Shown here piece by piece: positions 20,744-31,741 of a stretch of 37,491 bases of DNA. How positions within the stretch are numbered: position 1 is the first letter of the stretch; every line of letters begins with the position of its first letter. The translations under genes were made by a program, and so were the position numbers. This DNA is from an uncultured Bacilli bacterium (GTDB lineage: Bacteria; Bacillota_I; Bacilli_A; Mycoplasmatales; Mycoplasmoidaceae): the NCBI GenBank assembly GCA_904501665.1, contig CAJGBT010000003.1, forward strand, positions 1-37,491. The letters are read 5' to 3'. The notes below the pieces were generated by a model. That model had not been told where the DNA came from, made no database searches, and saw nothing but the letters and a program-made list of their open reading frames with translations.

Positions 20744-22555
20744 TTAATCATCATTCAATATTTTTAACATAGAGTCAGTGATTCTTTGTTTTTCATCACT
20801 GATTGATATTATTTTAACATCTTTAAATGATGGATTGCTTATTTTTTTATAATGGTATAAATATATTTTAGCTGTATCTTTATCAATTGCCATCACTCTT
20901 TGCAAACACTTAAAATTAGATTTATAAAATTCTAAAAATGCTTCGGACATACTGATTTTATTAAATTCATTAGCAATAGTTTTATTATCCATTAATATAA
21001 ATGCTCCATTTTGAGAAGCAATTAAAAATTTATTAGCTTTTAAAAATAAGTTAATTGTCTTGGAAAGTTCTAAACAATTTTCTTTTAGATCTAAAAATAT
21101 CTTATTATTCAAATCTTTAATATCTCTGTTGTTATTAAATGCAACAGCAAAAAATTCATCTTGTAAATTTAAATCTATTAGATTCTCACTATTTGTATTT
21201 TTTTTAACATCATTGATTGGCTTAGGTAACTCATTTCATTTATTTTCTAAATTAAATTTTTCACTAACTTTATTCTTTGCTTCTATCTCTTGGTTAATGA
21301 CCTTCTCTTTAGTCTTAAATAAATTATCAATCTCTACATTTGGCATTGCTAAATCAATTTTTTTATTCTGTTTTAAAATGTGTTCATCTTGTAATAAAAC
21401 ATCTGTTTTAGCTTTTATAGATGTTTGTTCGTGTTTTACTGTTTTTGAGTAATAATCATTCGTTTGAAAAAATGACTTAGAATTTTGAAGTTCACTTGCT
21501 TTTAAAATCATATATTCAAAATTAATTCTTGGTCTCTCACTATTTTTAATAGCTATTAGATTTTTATTAAATAGTTCAATCATATCTAAAAAAATATCTT
21601 TATATTTTATTAATTCTATATGCTTAGTGTTTTTTATCCTTTTTAATAATGATAAGTTCTGTGTAGAACTATAAATATATAAATCCATCATAATTTCAAT
21701 CATATCAATGGTAAATTTATATAAATTGATTCCTCTATTCTCATACTCATTAATTAACAAAATCAATTTCTTAATATCATTAACCAAAATTATATTAATA
21801 AAATTAATAGTATCCTCAAGACTCAAAAATCCAAACATTTCATATAAATCTGATTCATTAATTTTCCCATTACAATAAGAACGCATTTGTTCTAATATGC
21901 TCAAAGCATCTCTAGCTGCACCATTGGCTAAATAAACAATGATGTTAATTGCTTCAAGTGATATGGATATTTTTTCTTGTTTACAAACTTCATTCAATAG
22001 TTTTTCTAATTCCAAATCGCTAATATAGGAAAAATCAAAGCGCTCACATCTACTAACAATAGTAGAAGGAATTTTATGATATTCTGTAGTAGCAAAAATA
22101 AAGATAATATTATTTGATGGTTCCTCAATACTTTTAAGTAAGGCATTCCATGAATTAGAAGTAAGCATATGAGCTTCATCAATAATATATACTTTATTCT
22201 TTAAATCATTAGGAAGATAATCTAATGAATCAACTAATGATCTTATTTCACTTACACCACTATTACTTGCCGCATCTAATTCAATAAAGTCAATAGAATT
22301 ATTATTATTAATAGCTAAGCAGTTTTTGCATTGATTACATGGATTATGTCCTTGCAATTCTAAACAATTGATAGCTTTAGAAAAGATTTTAGCTAATGAT
22401 GTTTTTCCAGAACCTTTTGGTCCAGAAAAAATATAAGCATGAACTGTTTGGTCATACTTAATCTCGTTAATTAATGTTTTAATTATGTGTTGTTGACCAA
22501 TTACTTCATCAAAATTTTGTGGTCGGTATTTTCTATATAATGCTTTTTTTTCCAT
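20744..22555 (-). CDS. dnaX: DNA polymerase III subunit tau/gamma
   Basis: DnaX is the clamp-loader ATPase and links the loader to the polymerase and helicase. The 603-residue frame has Walker A SGPKGSGKT (44-52) and a zinc site of cysteines 64, 73, 76 and 79. It also has the DEAH box at 126-129 (YIIDEAHML), and the SRC arginine finger in IVSRCERFDF. A helical lid and collar follow, then a lysine-rich linker of about 100 residues. A C-terminal domain ends ..DEKQRITDSMLKILNDD. One UGA (Trp) lies at about 21235 inside the linker end. I see no slippery A-run followed by a stop that would clearly make a short gamma form. It is 12 bases from folD. Confidence 0.96.
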
Positions 22556-22567
22556 AATTTATAAAAA

Positions 22568-23644
22568 TTATAAATTATTAATTTCTATTAATTTTAAAAA
22601 ATTGAAAATTAACATAATTAAAGTCATTTGCCCAACCCCATTAGGAACAGGCGTTATATATTTAACTTTTTTATAAACATCTTTAAAATTAATATCACCA
22701 CATAATTTACCATTTTTATCTCTATTTATACCAACGTCAATACATATACAATTTTGCTTGATAAATGACTTATCTATAAAATTCGCTTTACCAATTGCTG
22801 TTATAAGGATATCTGCTTTTTGGGTGTAAGTTTTTAAATTCTTGGTTTTAGAATGACAAGTGGTAACAGTAGCGTTTTGATTTAATAACATAATTGATAA
22901 TGGTTTGCCAACAATGTTACTTCTTCCAACCACAACTATGTTTTTTGATTCAACACTAATATTATATTGTCTTAATAATTCAATACATCCATTAGGAGTA
23001 CAAGGGAAAATTATATTTTTTTGTTTATTCAAAACAACTTCACCAATATTGTATGGATGAAAACAATCTATATCTTTATTTTTATCAATAGCATTAAATA
23101 TTTTGATTTCATTGATATGTTTGGGTAAAGGAAGTTGTACTAATATTCCTCTAATTTTTTTATTTTTATTAAATTGTTGAATCTTTTTAATTAATTTGCT
23201 TTCTTCTATATTTTCATCAAGGTGAGCATGGATCACTTCAATTCCTAATTGGTCGCATAATTTCTGCTTGTTCTTAATATAAATTGAACTTGCATAATCA
23301 TTACCTACTTGAATAATTGCTAACTTGTGTTTTTTTAAATCAAGCTTTTCAAATTGGTTTTTTAAATCTTGTAATAGTTTAGTAGCTGTTTTCTTCCCAT
23401 TTAAAACTTTTTGATCTTCGATTCATGTTTTTAAAATATAATTTTTAGTTTTTTTAATAGATGCAATTTTAAAAAATTTAGATGGGACTTTTAAACATTC
23501 TTTTTTACTAAATAAATATTCATTAATGGTTACAGAATCATTAATTAATTTATTAAGTTCAATTTGATCAGTTATCAAGGCTTCTTGACTACTTTTTTTA
23601 ATTGTCTGATATTTTTCAATATCATTAGTAATTGCAATAATCAT
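22568..23644 (-). CDS. folD: Bifunctional methylene-THF dehydrogenase/cyclohydrolase FolD with N-terminal extension
   Basis: FolD converts 5,10-methylene-THF to 10-formyl-THF in two steps, supplying formyl groups for fMet-tRNA and purines. The canonical protein begins near residue 75 (IEDQKVLNGKKTATKLL) and has VGNDYASSIYIKNKQK, with Tyr122 and Lys126 as catalytic residues. QLPLPKH, the NADP loop VVGRSNIVGKPLS and the terminal PVPNGVGQMT follow. The last replaces the usual PVPGGVGPMT. With UGA=Trp at codon 74 the frame runs on upstream to ATG 23644, giving 358 residues instead of about 285. There is no start codon close to the canonical N-terminus, so the 74-residue extension (MIIAITNDIEKYQTIKK..) appears genuine. 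Its family is not recognised. Confidence 0.92.
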
Positions 23645-23656
23645 GATATTTAAATA

Positions 23657-25387
23657 TTATAAATATTTTTTATTATTAATTACATTTATTATCATATTAT
23701 ATTTATTACTTTTAGATGGGTAATAATCTATATAGGATAAATCAAACAAAATTTTATCTGTTCAATTATTTTTTGTCATTTCATAAGCAATAGTATATGG
23801 CTCAAGTAATTCTTTTTGACATAAAGATAAAAAATTATTGGATAAGATTTCAAAAATTATTTTTAAGTATTTATCATCAAATTTCTTAAATAAATCTAAA
23901 TATTTTGTAATATCTCTTCCTTTTCTAATTTCATTTAAACATTTATCTATAAGTCAATTATATTTATAAATTGATGAATTTAATCTATCAACGTTTGCTT
24001 CCTTATCTTTTTCTTTTTCTAAAAATTTTTGACTTGTTCATTTAGTAAAGGCATTATTATTTTGGACAAAATTAAAAAAACTATTTTTATATTTATTATT
24101 TATAGTTAAATCATTAACATAATTAAGATGTTTTATTAATGCAATATCATTTAATTTTTTAAATTTAAAAATTGGTGTTTCCTGATCTTTTAAATCTTTT
24201 CCTATTGTAATTTTAAAGCAATTAAAAATCCCTAAATAAAGATACATATTTTTATATTTTTTAAATAAATAAATGGCAGTAGGCTCAAAAGTAGTATTAA
24301 AAATTTTTTGATTTAGTTGAATATCAAAAAAATTTCCTTTAAATGATTTAACAAATCTTAAACTAAAAATATCGTTTTCTTCTTTTACCAAATTATCACT
24401 ACAAATAAAAACATTATTTAAATAATCTGATGTTATATTAATTCCTTTTAAGATATCAAAGGAATTAGATAATAAATATAATTGATATTCATTAATTAAA
24501 CTTCTAAAAGCAACAAGATCAAAAGCTTGTAGTTTATATTGACAAAAATCAGGAAAGTTTTTAATGATTTTTTCTAACAGTTTCACTTCTTTAGTAAGTA
24601 AACAATATTGTACAACTGCATCAATTAGTGTACTATGACATAATGAATTACTAATATTAGATAATAATTTACTACTTATATGTTTATTTTCTAGAATTAA
24701 AGGAATTATTCTTTCTTTTAAATTATTTAATGCATCTTCTCTTTTTTTATCATTTAAATTCACAAATTCATTAATGATATTTTCATCAATGTTTTCTTTA
24801 TTACCAATTAAAAAACTATTGTTTTGGATTTCATTAAGATATATTTTTGTGTTTGATAAAAATTGAAAGCATCCTAAAAATATGTTTTTATCTAATAATT
24901 TTTCAAAGACTAAAATTTCATTAAAATTTTGTTGAATAATTTTATTGTTGGTTTTATTAAACAAAAAACCATTATTATATTTAATATTTATTAAGTTCTT
25001 ATATTTAAAATGATTATTTTCATTTAATAAGATATATAAATTATCATCAACGTCAAAATAAAAATTTTTGTCAGAGCCAAAACCATTAGCACCTATTACA
25101 TATAATTCTTCATTACAATACAAATTATTAACTACTAAATCATCAATAGTTAAGCAATTGATTTTATATTCTTCTACTAAATAATTTAGATATTGATTTA
25201 TTGTATTAGACATAATAAATTTATAATCATCGCATTTACGTTGGCTTAATAAAAGTAAATAATAAATATAATTTTTAAAATCACTAAATTTTTCATTTAA
25301 TTTTATTAATTGAAAAATTTGTTCTTTTTGAAACCCATTAATCAGTAATTTTTTAACCAATTGATCAATTATTTTATTTTTTTTCAT
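23657..25387 (-). CDS. Unrecognised 576-residue protein between rnhC and folD
   Basis: I do not recognise this protein. The frame is intact (UGA=Trp at 23954 and 24038). It is rich in Asn, Ile, Leu, Lys and Phe with no signal peptide and no clear membrane helix, so it is probably cytosolic. The N-terminal 60 residues are helical (KKNKIIDQLVKKLLINGFQK). The centre has beta-like acidic stretches (FYFDVDDNLYILLN). A helical middle (RIIPLILENKHISSKLLS) and a charged C-terminal part follow. It starts 14 bases inside the preceding 170-residue gene and ends 12 bases before folD, so the three are surely co-transcribed. Its neighbours suggest a housekeeping role near nucleic-acid maintenance, but that is context only. 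Confidence 0.8.
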
Positions 25388-25886
25388 TTTGAATTTGCTT
25401 TTTACAATATTCCACTAATTCATCAAAGGTTTTTATATCAACATAATTATCAGAAAAATAAACTTTTCTGTGAATGTTTTTTAAAAATTCATTTCCATCA
25501 AAAACACTTTTTAAGTTAATAAAAATTAATAAAAAGAAATCTCTAAAAGCAAACTTAATAATCAATTCAGTTTCCTTAGATTCTTTTTGATATTGTTTCA
25601 ATAAATTATTATATCCATCAATTAACATTTCACATAATTGAGAAAAGTCCTTAGTTTGATTAAAATTAAATATTTCATTATATAGTTTTCGATAGTGTTC
25701 TTCATTAGCAATGGCTTGTTGTTTTTGTTCTTCAGTTAGACCTGTTCTAACTCTATTCAAAATATCATTAGTTTTATTGTAATTATCAATAACTATGGAT
25801 TCTTTATTTTCTATTGTTTTATTGGTTTTTATCTTATTGTTAGCACTATCTTTTTTTGGTGGTTTACTTTTTGTTTTAGCGGCCAT
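25374..25886 (-). CDS. Unrecognised 170-residue protein with basic N-terminus
   Basis: I do not recognise this protein. The start at 25886 (MAAKTKSKPPKKDSANN) is chosen because GGGGAG lies about 5 bases ahead. An ATG at 25913 would add 9 residues without such a site. Residues 1-35 are rich in lysine, asparagine and serine and look disordered. The remaining 135 residues are predicted helical (LTEEQKQQAIANEEHYRKL, ELIIKFAFRDFFLLIFINLK) with an acidic and hydrophobic mix. The hydrophobic stretch FFLLIFINL is short and probably buried rather than membrane-spanning. The start overlaps rnhC by 11 bases, and the end overlaps the 576-residue gene by 14. Confidence 0.8.
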   Translation of the reverse strand: MAAKTKSKPPKKDSANNKIKTNKTIENKESIVIDNYNKTNDILNRVRTGLTEEQKQQAIANEEHYRKLYNEIFNFNQTKDFSQLCEMLIDGYNNLLKQYQKESKETELIIKFAFRDFFLLIFINLKSVFDGNEFLKNIHRKVYFSDNYVDIKTFDELVEYCKKQIQNEKK

Positions 25887-26814
25887 AACGCTCCCCTTTA
25901 TTGATTTCATCAAAAGTTTTAAAATGGTTTTTACAAATGTTTGCTAATGCTTCTATACCATATTTTTCGATTATATATGAACCAATTTTTTTAATATTAT
26001 CATTTGATGACCCTAAAGGTAATTTTACATTATAAGTCAAACAAATTTTTTCATGATTTTTTAAAAATAAAACTCTAGCAATAATTGATGCACATGCTAC
26101 AGCAATATATTTATCTTCAGCATGAATACTAAAAACATCAATATTAAATATATTAGTTTTTACAACATCTTGTAAATATTCTTTGTATTTGTTTTCATTA
26201 ACAAATTCATCAATAATAACAGAATATGGTCGATTAACCTTAGTTGATAAATCTCATAAGCATTGATTGTGTAAAATTGCTTTTATAATATGAGCATTTT
26301 GTCATCGATTAAATAATCTATTATATTCTTGAGCATCAATGTTATATGCAACAAATGTTATTCTGCTTTTAATCTTTTCATAGATATCTAACATGCTATT
26401 ATCAGATAGTTTCTTTGAGTCTTTCACTCCAATGGATTTTAATCACTGAATGTTTTCCTTGTTAACATAAGCAGCACAAACACATAATCCTCCAAAAAAA
26501 TCTCCAACTCCAACTTCATCACTTCCAATTGTGGAAATATAGTATTGGTTAATCTCTTTATTATTTTTAAAAATGTCTTGCTTATCAAAATCAGATGTTT
26601 TATATTTTTCATCAAAAACTTTTTCATATATTTTTTCGCAATTCTTCCCTTGAATTAATAAAACATTAGTTTTAAATAAAGTAATTGAATGACCTTCGTA
26701 ATAATAAGCCTTATTAATAACTTTTGGATTGTTATTATCAATTAAATAATTAATAAGTTTTTGTTCTATCTTATTTTTAGAATTCTCATTCAATGTTATA
26801 GATATATAATTCAT
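25876..26814 (-). CDS. rnhC: Ribonuclease HIII
   Basis: RNase HIII cuts RNA in RNA-DNA hybrids, such as R-loops and primers. With UGA=Trp the frame is 312 residues. An N-terminal substrate-binding region (about 1-90, TBP-like in this family) precedes the catalytic core. The core has GSDEVGVGDFFGG (near 95-107, with the DE pair of the active site), VKDSKKLSD, VIIDEFVN and SIHAEDKYIAVACASIIAR. The GDFFGG form after DEVG marks HIII instead of HII. It heads the minus-strand unit running to recR. Its 5' end faces the membrane-protein gene across only 59 bases. Possible -10 boxes (TATTAT 26826-26821, or TATAAT 26841-26836 on the minus strand) lie just upstream, and no Shine-Dalgarno is seen. Confidence 0.92.
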
Positions 26815-26860
26815 ATTTATATAATATTTTAATATATTATATATTTAATATTTATTTGTT

Positions 26861-26866
26861 TATAAT
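26861..26866 (+). promoter_or_regulatory. -10 box TATAAT directly before the membrane-protein start
   Basis: TATAAT ends 7 bases before the ATG at 26874 and there is no Shine-Dalgarno, so the message would be leaderless. The 59-base gap also holds the rnhC promoter on the other strand. Confidence 0.5.
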
Positions 26867-26873
26867 TTAATTT

Positions 26874-27773
26874 ATGAGCCAAAATTCATTACAAAATATT
26901 TTTGATCACGTGCCCAAAAAATATAAAATTTTTATTAATAAAACTTTTATAAATTCATTTTATTTGTTTTTCTTTTTACTACTGTTAATTAGTGTCATAT
27001 TCCTTGCTTTAGGATTAGCTAAAGTAGGAGATATTGCTTTCTTTGTTTGATTTGGTTTTGCTCTAGTCATTTTTGATTTTGTTTTATTTTATTTTTTTGA
27101 ATTTTTTAGGAGACGAGGAAAGAATTTTTTAGATTCATATTTGAACTTTAAAAATTTATATGAACATAATTTAAAAGATAACTATGGTATTCAATTAGAT
27201 GTTGTAGCAAATGATGAACATTTCTTAAATATTATTGTTTTACTCTTAGATGATCAAAAATTTCATTCTGTTGGAAAACAGGGATTAACTTATAGTTTTA
27301 ATTTTGAAAACAAAAATATTGAATTCACAACATTTCAAGATATAGATTATAGGGAAAAAGTAAATAGTAAAAATAATATTAAACTAATATTTAGAGTTAA
27401 TCAAAATATTAAACTTGATGATTTAATCTTTACTAAAAATATTCTTAAGAAAGAACTAGCTAATGAGTTAACAAAAAAAGAATTTGATAATGGGATTAAT
27501 TTTTATAGTAGTAATCAAGAATATAAAATTGATAATGATGTCCTTAAAACTTTTTCAAATTTAATTAAATCTTTTGATGTAGAAATCGTTGTTTGAAAAC
27601 AAAAAGTATATTTCGTATATACATTAAAAAATAAAACCTTATTAACAAATGTTAATAACTTAAAATTTTATAAGAATTCAATTAAAACTATTTTAAAAGA
27701 ATATGAAGAGAACATAAAAGTAGTTGATTTAATTTTCAATAATTTATTAGTTTCTAGTAAACAAATTGCTTAA
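26874..27773 (+). CDS. Unrecognised membrane protein with two N-terminal helices
   Basis: The 299-residue frame (UGA=Trp at three places) was not assigned to a family. Residues 1-30 are basic and polar. Two hydrophobic segments follow at about 32-53 (FYLFFFLLLLISVIFLALGL) and 58-80 (IAFFVWFGFALVIFDFVLFY), then the basic cluster FFRRRGKNF. The remaining 210 residues are soluble, charged and alternate strands and helices (NDEHFLNIIVLLLDDQKFHS). Positive residues flank both helices, so both ends may be cytoplasmic. It is a lone + gene between two minus-strand units and its 3' end overlaps the rlmB 3' end by 27 bases. Function is unknown; it could be a membrane-tethered sensor or a housekeeping factor. 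Confidence 0.8.
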
Positions 27774-28451
27774 TATAATTCCACAAGCAACTGAAACATT
27801 TAATGATTGAACTAAATTTGTCATTGGGATCTTAAATAAAAAATCACATTCTTTTTGAATGAGATTTCTAATTCCTTTATTTTCATTACCTAAAACAATT
27901 ACCATTCTTTTACTAATTTTAATTTTGCTTATATCAATACTATTTTCAGTTAAACTGGAACCATATACTCAATAATCATTTTTCTTTAATTTATCAATAG
28001 CATAAGACAAATTACTAACTTCACAAAGTTTAATATAATTAATTGCTCCCATACTAGTTTTAATCACTTGATCATTAATACCAACTTGATTATACTTTTT
28101 ATAAATAATATATTTAATGTTGAAAGCAACGCATGATCTAATGATTGCCCCAAAATTATGAGGATCATTAATAGAATCTAACATAACAATTTTTTCAAAT
28201 TCATTTGATTGTTTGATTATGTCATCAATGGAGATTTTGCTAACAACATCTGATTCTAGATAGGCAATAATTTCTTGATGATTTAATTGAAATTGGTTAA
28301 AAAATGATTTACTCACAATTTCATATTTTAAATTTAGTTGTTTTAAAAATTTCAAATGATTAGATGTTGCTTTAATTAAGGTAATTTTTTGTTTATTTTT
28401 AAGTGCATCAAGAATTGCATTTTTACCAAATAAATAATTTTTATTGTCCAT
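27747..28451 (-). CDS. rlmB: TrmH/RlmB-family RNA 2'-O-methyltransferase
   Basis: This SPOUT-class enzyme methylates a ribose in RNA; RlmB acts on 23S rRNA G2251. The 234-residue protein has the N-terminal substrate domain (LFGKNAILDALKNKQKITLI). The knotted SAM domain has MLDSINDPHNFGAIIRSCVA (motif 1, with asparagine and arginine), VIVLGNENKGI (motif 2) and IPMTNLVQSLNVSVACGI (motif 3). The ATG shares one base with the cysS stop (TAATG), and the cysS-rlmB pair is common in Mollicutes. The exact target nucleotide cannot be read from the sequence; TrmH-type tRNA activity is the alternative. Confidence 0.92.
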
Positions 28452-29755
28452 TAAATTAATCCTTTAGATATTAGTATTTCTCTTAGTTTATCACTTTCTT
28501 TATAATTCTTAGTAGCTATCGCTTCATAATATTGTTTAATTAATTTAATGTTCTCATCATTATGAATATTGGTAAATTCTATTCCTAATATTTTTAAACA
28601 ATTAACTATTTGATTTAACTTAATATTGGTAGTTTCATATTGTTTGTTTCTAATTAATTGATTAGCATCTTTTAAAATTTTTTGAATTGTTACTATTGCA
28701 TTAGTGATATTTAAATTATTTGCTAAATAACTAATAAACTCCTCATCTAATATTTTTTCATTTAGTTCATAAGCATGAGCATTTATTAGAATTGTTTTTA
28801 AGTAATTAATGTTATTATTTAGTTTGTGTATTTCATTATTACAAATTTCCATAATATTATTGTTAAAATTTAAGGGATTTTGATAATTGGTTTTATACAT
28901 AAATCATCTAACCACTTGATATGAATAAGTTTCAAGAATATCTTTTACATAAATAAAATTATTTAAAGATTTAGACATTTTTTCATTATTTATATTAATG
29001 TGTCCAATATGCATTCAAATTTTTGATAAACCACAATTATGTAGTCCATAATGTTGTGCATTTTCATTTTCATGATGTGGAAACTTTAGGTCAATGCCAC
29101 CACCATGAATTGTTAAATTGTTATTAAAATGTTTTTCTATCAAATAAGAACATTCACTATGTCATCCTGGTCTTCCTAAACCTCATGGTGTTTCTCATTG
29201 TATTCCTATATTTGTTTTTTTCCATAAAACAAAATCAGTCTCATTTTTCTTCTCATCTGTTAGTGCTACTCGTTCACCAATTAATTGATCATCTAACTTT
29301 CGATTAGATAGATGACCATAAACACTCACTTTGGATGTATCAAAATAAACATTACCATTAACGTGGTAAGCTATACCTTTAGTAATCATTGCTTGAACAT
29401 AATCTATAATTCCATTAATGTGATCAGAAACTTTTTCAATATGCAAAGGTAATGTATTTAATTTTTCTCTAATGATTTGATACTGCTTAGCATAATAGCT
29501 TGAGATTTCTAATTCTTTTTTTCCTTGTTTGATAGCTTCATTAATAATTTTGTCGTCAATATCAGTTAAATTATGTAAAAAGTTAACTTTTTTACCAGTT
29601 GCTAATAAAAAGCGATGCAAAACATCAAAGATAATTAATGGACGAGCATTTCCTATATGAATGTGGTTATAAACAGTTGGACCACAATTGTAAATATTGA
29701 ATTCATCTAAATTAATATCTTCTATTTTTTCTGAATATGAATTATATAATTTCAT
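28451..29755 (-). CDS. cysS: Cysteinyl-tRNA synthetase
   Basis: CysS charges tRNA-Cys with cysteine. The 434-residue frame (UGA=Trp in several places, for example WETPWGLGRPGW) carries the class I signatures HIGN (33-36) and KMSKS (near 257). The zinc ligands are Cys24 in NCGPTVYNH, the cysteine in WHSECSYL, and [25 protein letters not shown] is typical of the family. The C-terminal anticodon domain is short, as in other mycoplasmas. It is 23 bases downstream of degV and directly coupled to rlmB. The Shine-Dalgarno is weak (TAGG about 10 bases ahead). Confidence 0.96.
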
Positions 29756-29778
29756 AAATGCTGGCCTACATTCTAAAT

Positions 29779-30654
29779 TTACTTAATTTTAAATAAAACT
29801 GAAAAAGATGAGTCTCCTAAATGAGCAATAATAATTGTTGGAAATTTACTAACAATAATATCTTCTTCATATAAAGAGTCTAATTTATTTTTTACATAAT
29901 TAGAAAGCTTGTTTGTGTCTTCTTCATTTAAATCTGAAAAAATTACTACTTTATCTAATTTATTTTTAGGAATTTTCAATTGGTTATAAGCATCATTAAA
30001 ACCTTTATCAATAGCTGTATAAATGTCTCTGGTTTTATCAATAAATTTTAATGCACCTTCTTTATATCTAATAATTAACTTAATACTTAGTGCTTTTACT
30101 AAAATTGCTTTCAGTCCTGATAATCTACCACCTTTAATTAATTGAGTAGCATCACTAATTATAGTAAAACCACAAAGCTTAGCATTCAAATTACTAATAG
30201 ACTTTTTTATGCTGCTATAATTTTCCTTCTTTTCAGCTCCTTTCCTTACAATATCTAAAATTCAATTTTGATCAATAATAGCTGCTTTTGAATCAATAAC
30301 AAAAATCCGATTCTTGCCATATTTTTTCTCAAAACTATTTGCTATTTTTGTATATGTATTAAACATACCTGAAAAATCTTTAGTAATAACTATACAATAA
30401 ATGGTTTTGTATTTAGTTAGTAGTTCTTCTAATTTGGATTGGATAATTCCATATGGTGTTTGACTAGTTTTAATATCAGCTCCATTTGCTAAAAATTTTC
30501 TAACATCATCTCGACTTATATTTATGGTATCTTGATAAATAATTTCTTTTGCATTCATTGTTTTGATTATCTCTGGAGGCAAAACAAAAACATCTGGCCC
30601 TAAATCAAATGTAAAATCAAAAGATGTATCAATTAAAAAACAAAACTCTTTCAT
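29779..30654 (-). CDS. DegV family fatty-acid-binding protein
   Basis: DegV proteins bind fatty acids, and in Firmicutes FakB members present them to the kinase FakA for use in lipid synthesis. The 291-residue frame has the two-lobe family order. The N-terminal lobe has FLIDTSFDF, VFVLPPEII, DIKTSQTPYG and VITKDFSGMFNTY. The C-terminal lobe has KLCGFTIISDATQLIKGGRL, AILVKALSIKLIIRYKEG and IIAHLGDSSFSVLFK. The serine and threonine of the first lobe line the fatty-acid head-group site. Mollicutes take up host fatty acids, which makes this role plausible here. GAAGGT lies 6 bases ahead of the ATG. A fakA partner is not visible in the window. Confidence 0.93.
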
Positions 30655-30768
30655 AATTAACCTTCATATATTTTACTTTATTATTTTTATTTATTTAACT
30701 TAATAAAAATTGATTTTTTGGCAAACTAATACTATAAATAAACTTATTATTAATAATTAATTTAAATA

Positions 30769-30774
30769 TATAAT
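30769..30774 (+). promoter_or_regulatory. -10 box TATAAT of the scpA operon
   Basis: TATAAT lies 10 bases before the scpA ATG with no Shine-Dalgarno between, again suggesting a leaderless or nearly leaderless message. No good -35 is seen. Confidence 0.45.
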
Positions 30775-30784
30775 AATTATAGTT

Positions 30785-31741
30785 ATGGAAAATAATATGA
30801 ATGAAAATTTTATTCTAACTTTTAAGTTAGAACAATTTGATGGGCCATTAGATTTGCTTGTTGAGCTTATAAAAGAAAAAAAGATGGATATTTTAAGCTT
30901 AGACATTGCTGACTTAACTTTTCAATATTTAAAATTCATAAATGAAAATCTTACTAAATATTCCATTGATGATATTTCAGAATACTTAGTTATGGCTTCA
31001 TATTTAATCGATTTAAAAAGTAAAATGTTAATTCCAATCTTAACTCAAAATAATGAAATTAGTGAAACTGAGTTAGAAATAGATCGCTTAAGAAGACAAT
31101 TATTTTTATATAAGCAATATAAGGATGTTATTAATGAATTCAAGATGAGACAATCAGAAAGAACTAAATTAATTCCTAAGTTGTGTGATGATTTAGAAGA
31201 ATTTATCCCAGAAAATATTCCAGAAGCTCCATTACCAGATTTTGTTCCAATAGAAAAATTAGTCAGAGCATGACAAAAAGTTTTAATTAATTTACAGCAA
31301 AACCAAGTTGATAAAACCTTTGTTATTAAAGTTAACAACATTGATGTAGATAAAATACAAGAAAACTTAATTGAATTCATTGGCAAAAATAAAAACATTA
31401 GTAATGTACCACTTGCAGATTTTATTAAATTATTTGATCAAGCAAATGATAATCTTGAATTTCAGTGTGCTGTTTTTATTTCATTATTAGTTTTAGCTAG
31501 AGATGGTTATATTTTGTTAAAACAAGATACAGCTAATGATACTATATATATATCAACTAATAATAATAAAATTAGTAATGATAATAATTTACTTAATGAA
31601 TTCAATGAGGCAATTGAAACTCATAAAAAATTAGCATTAGATTTAGAAAAAGAATTTAAAACTAAAGAGGATATTGAAGCTAAGTTAAAAGAATTAATTT
31701 CAGAAAAAAATAATTATAATAAAGGAGATAAAAATGAGTAA
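30785..31741 (+). CDS. scpA: Segregation and condensation protein A, long C-terminal tail
   Basis: ScpA is the kleisin that bridges SMC heads and works with ScpB to organise the chromosome. The 318-residue frame (UGA=Trp at 31271) begins with the kleisin N-terminal helices (LEQFDGPLDLLVELIKEKKM, then DILSLDIADLTFQYLKF). Then come the SYLIDLKSKMLIP and RRQLFLYKQYKDVINEFK segments. The C-terminal winged-helix part, about residues 160-245, ends in LVLARDGYILLKQ. Around 70 extra residues rich in Asn, Lys and Glu follow (FNEAIETHKKLALDLEKEFK). Usual ScpA is about 240-260 residues. The stop overlaps scpB by 8 bases. Confidence 0.93.

Noticed and set aside
20744..22555. Programmed frameshift making a short gamma form of DnaX
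   Set aside because: No clear A-run slippery site followed closely by a stop and a stem-loop was found in frame.
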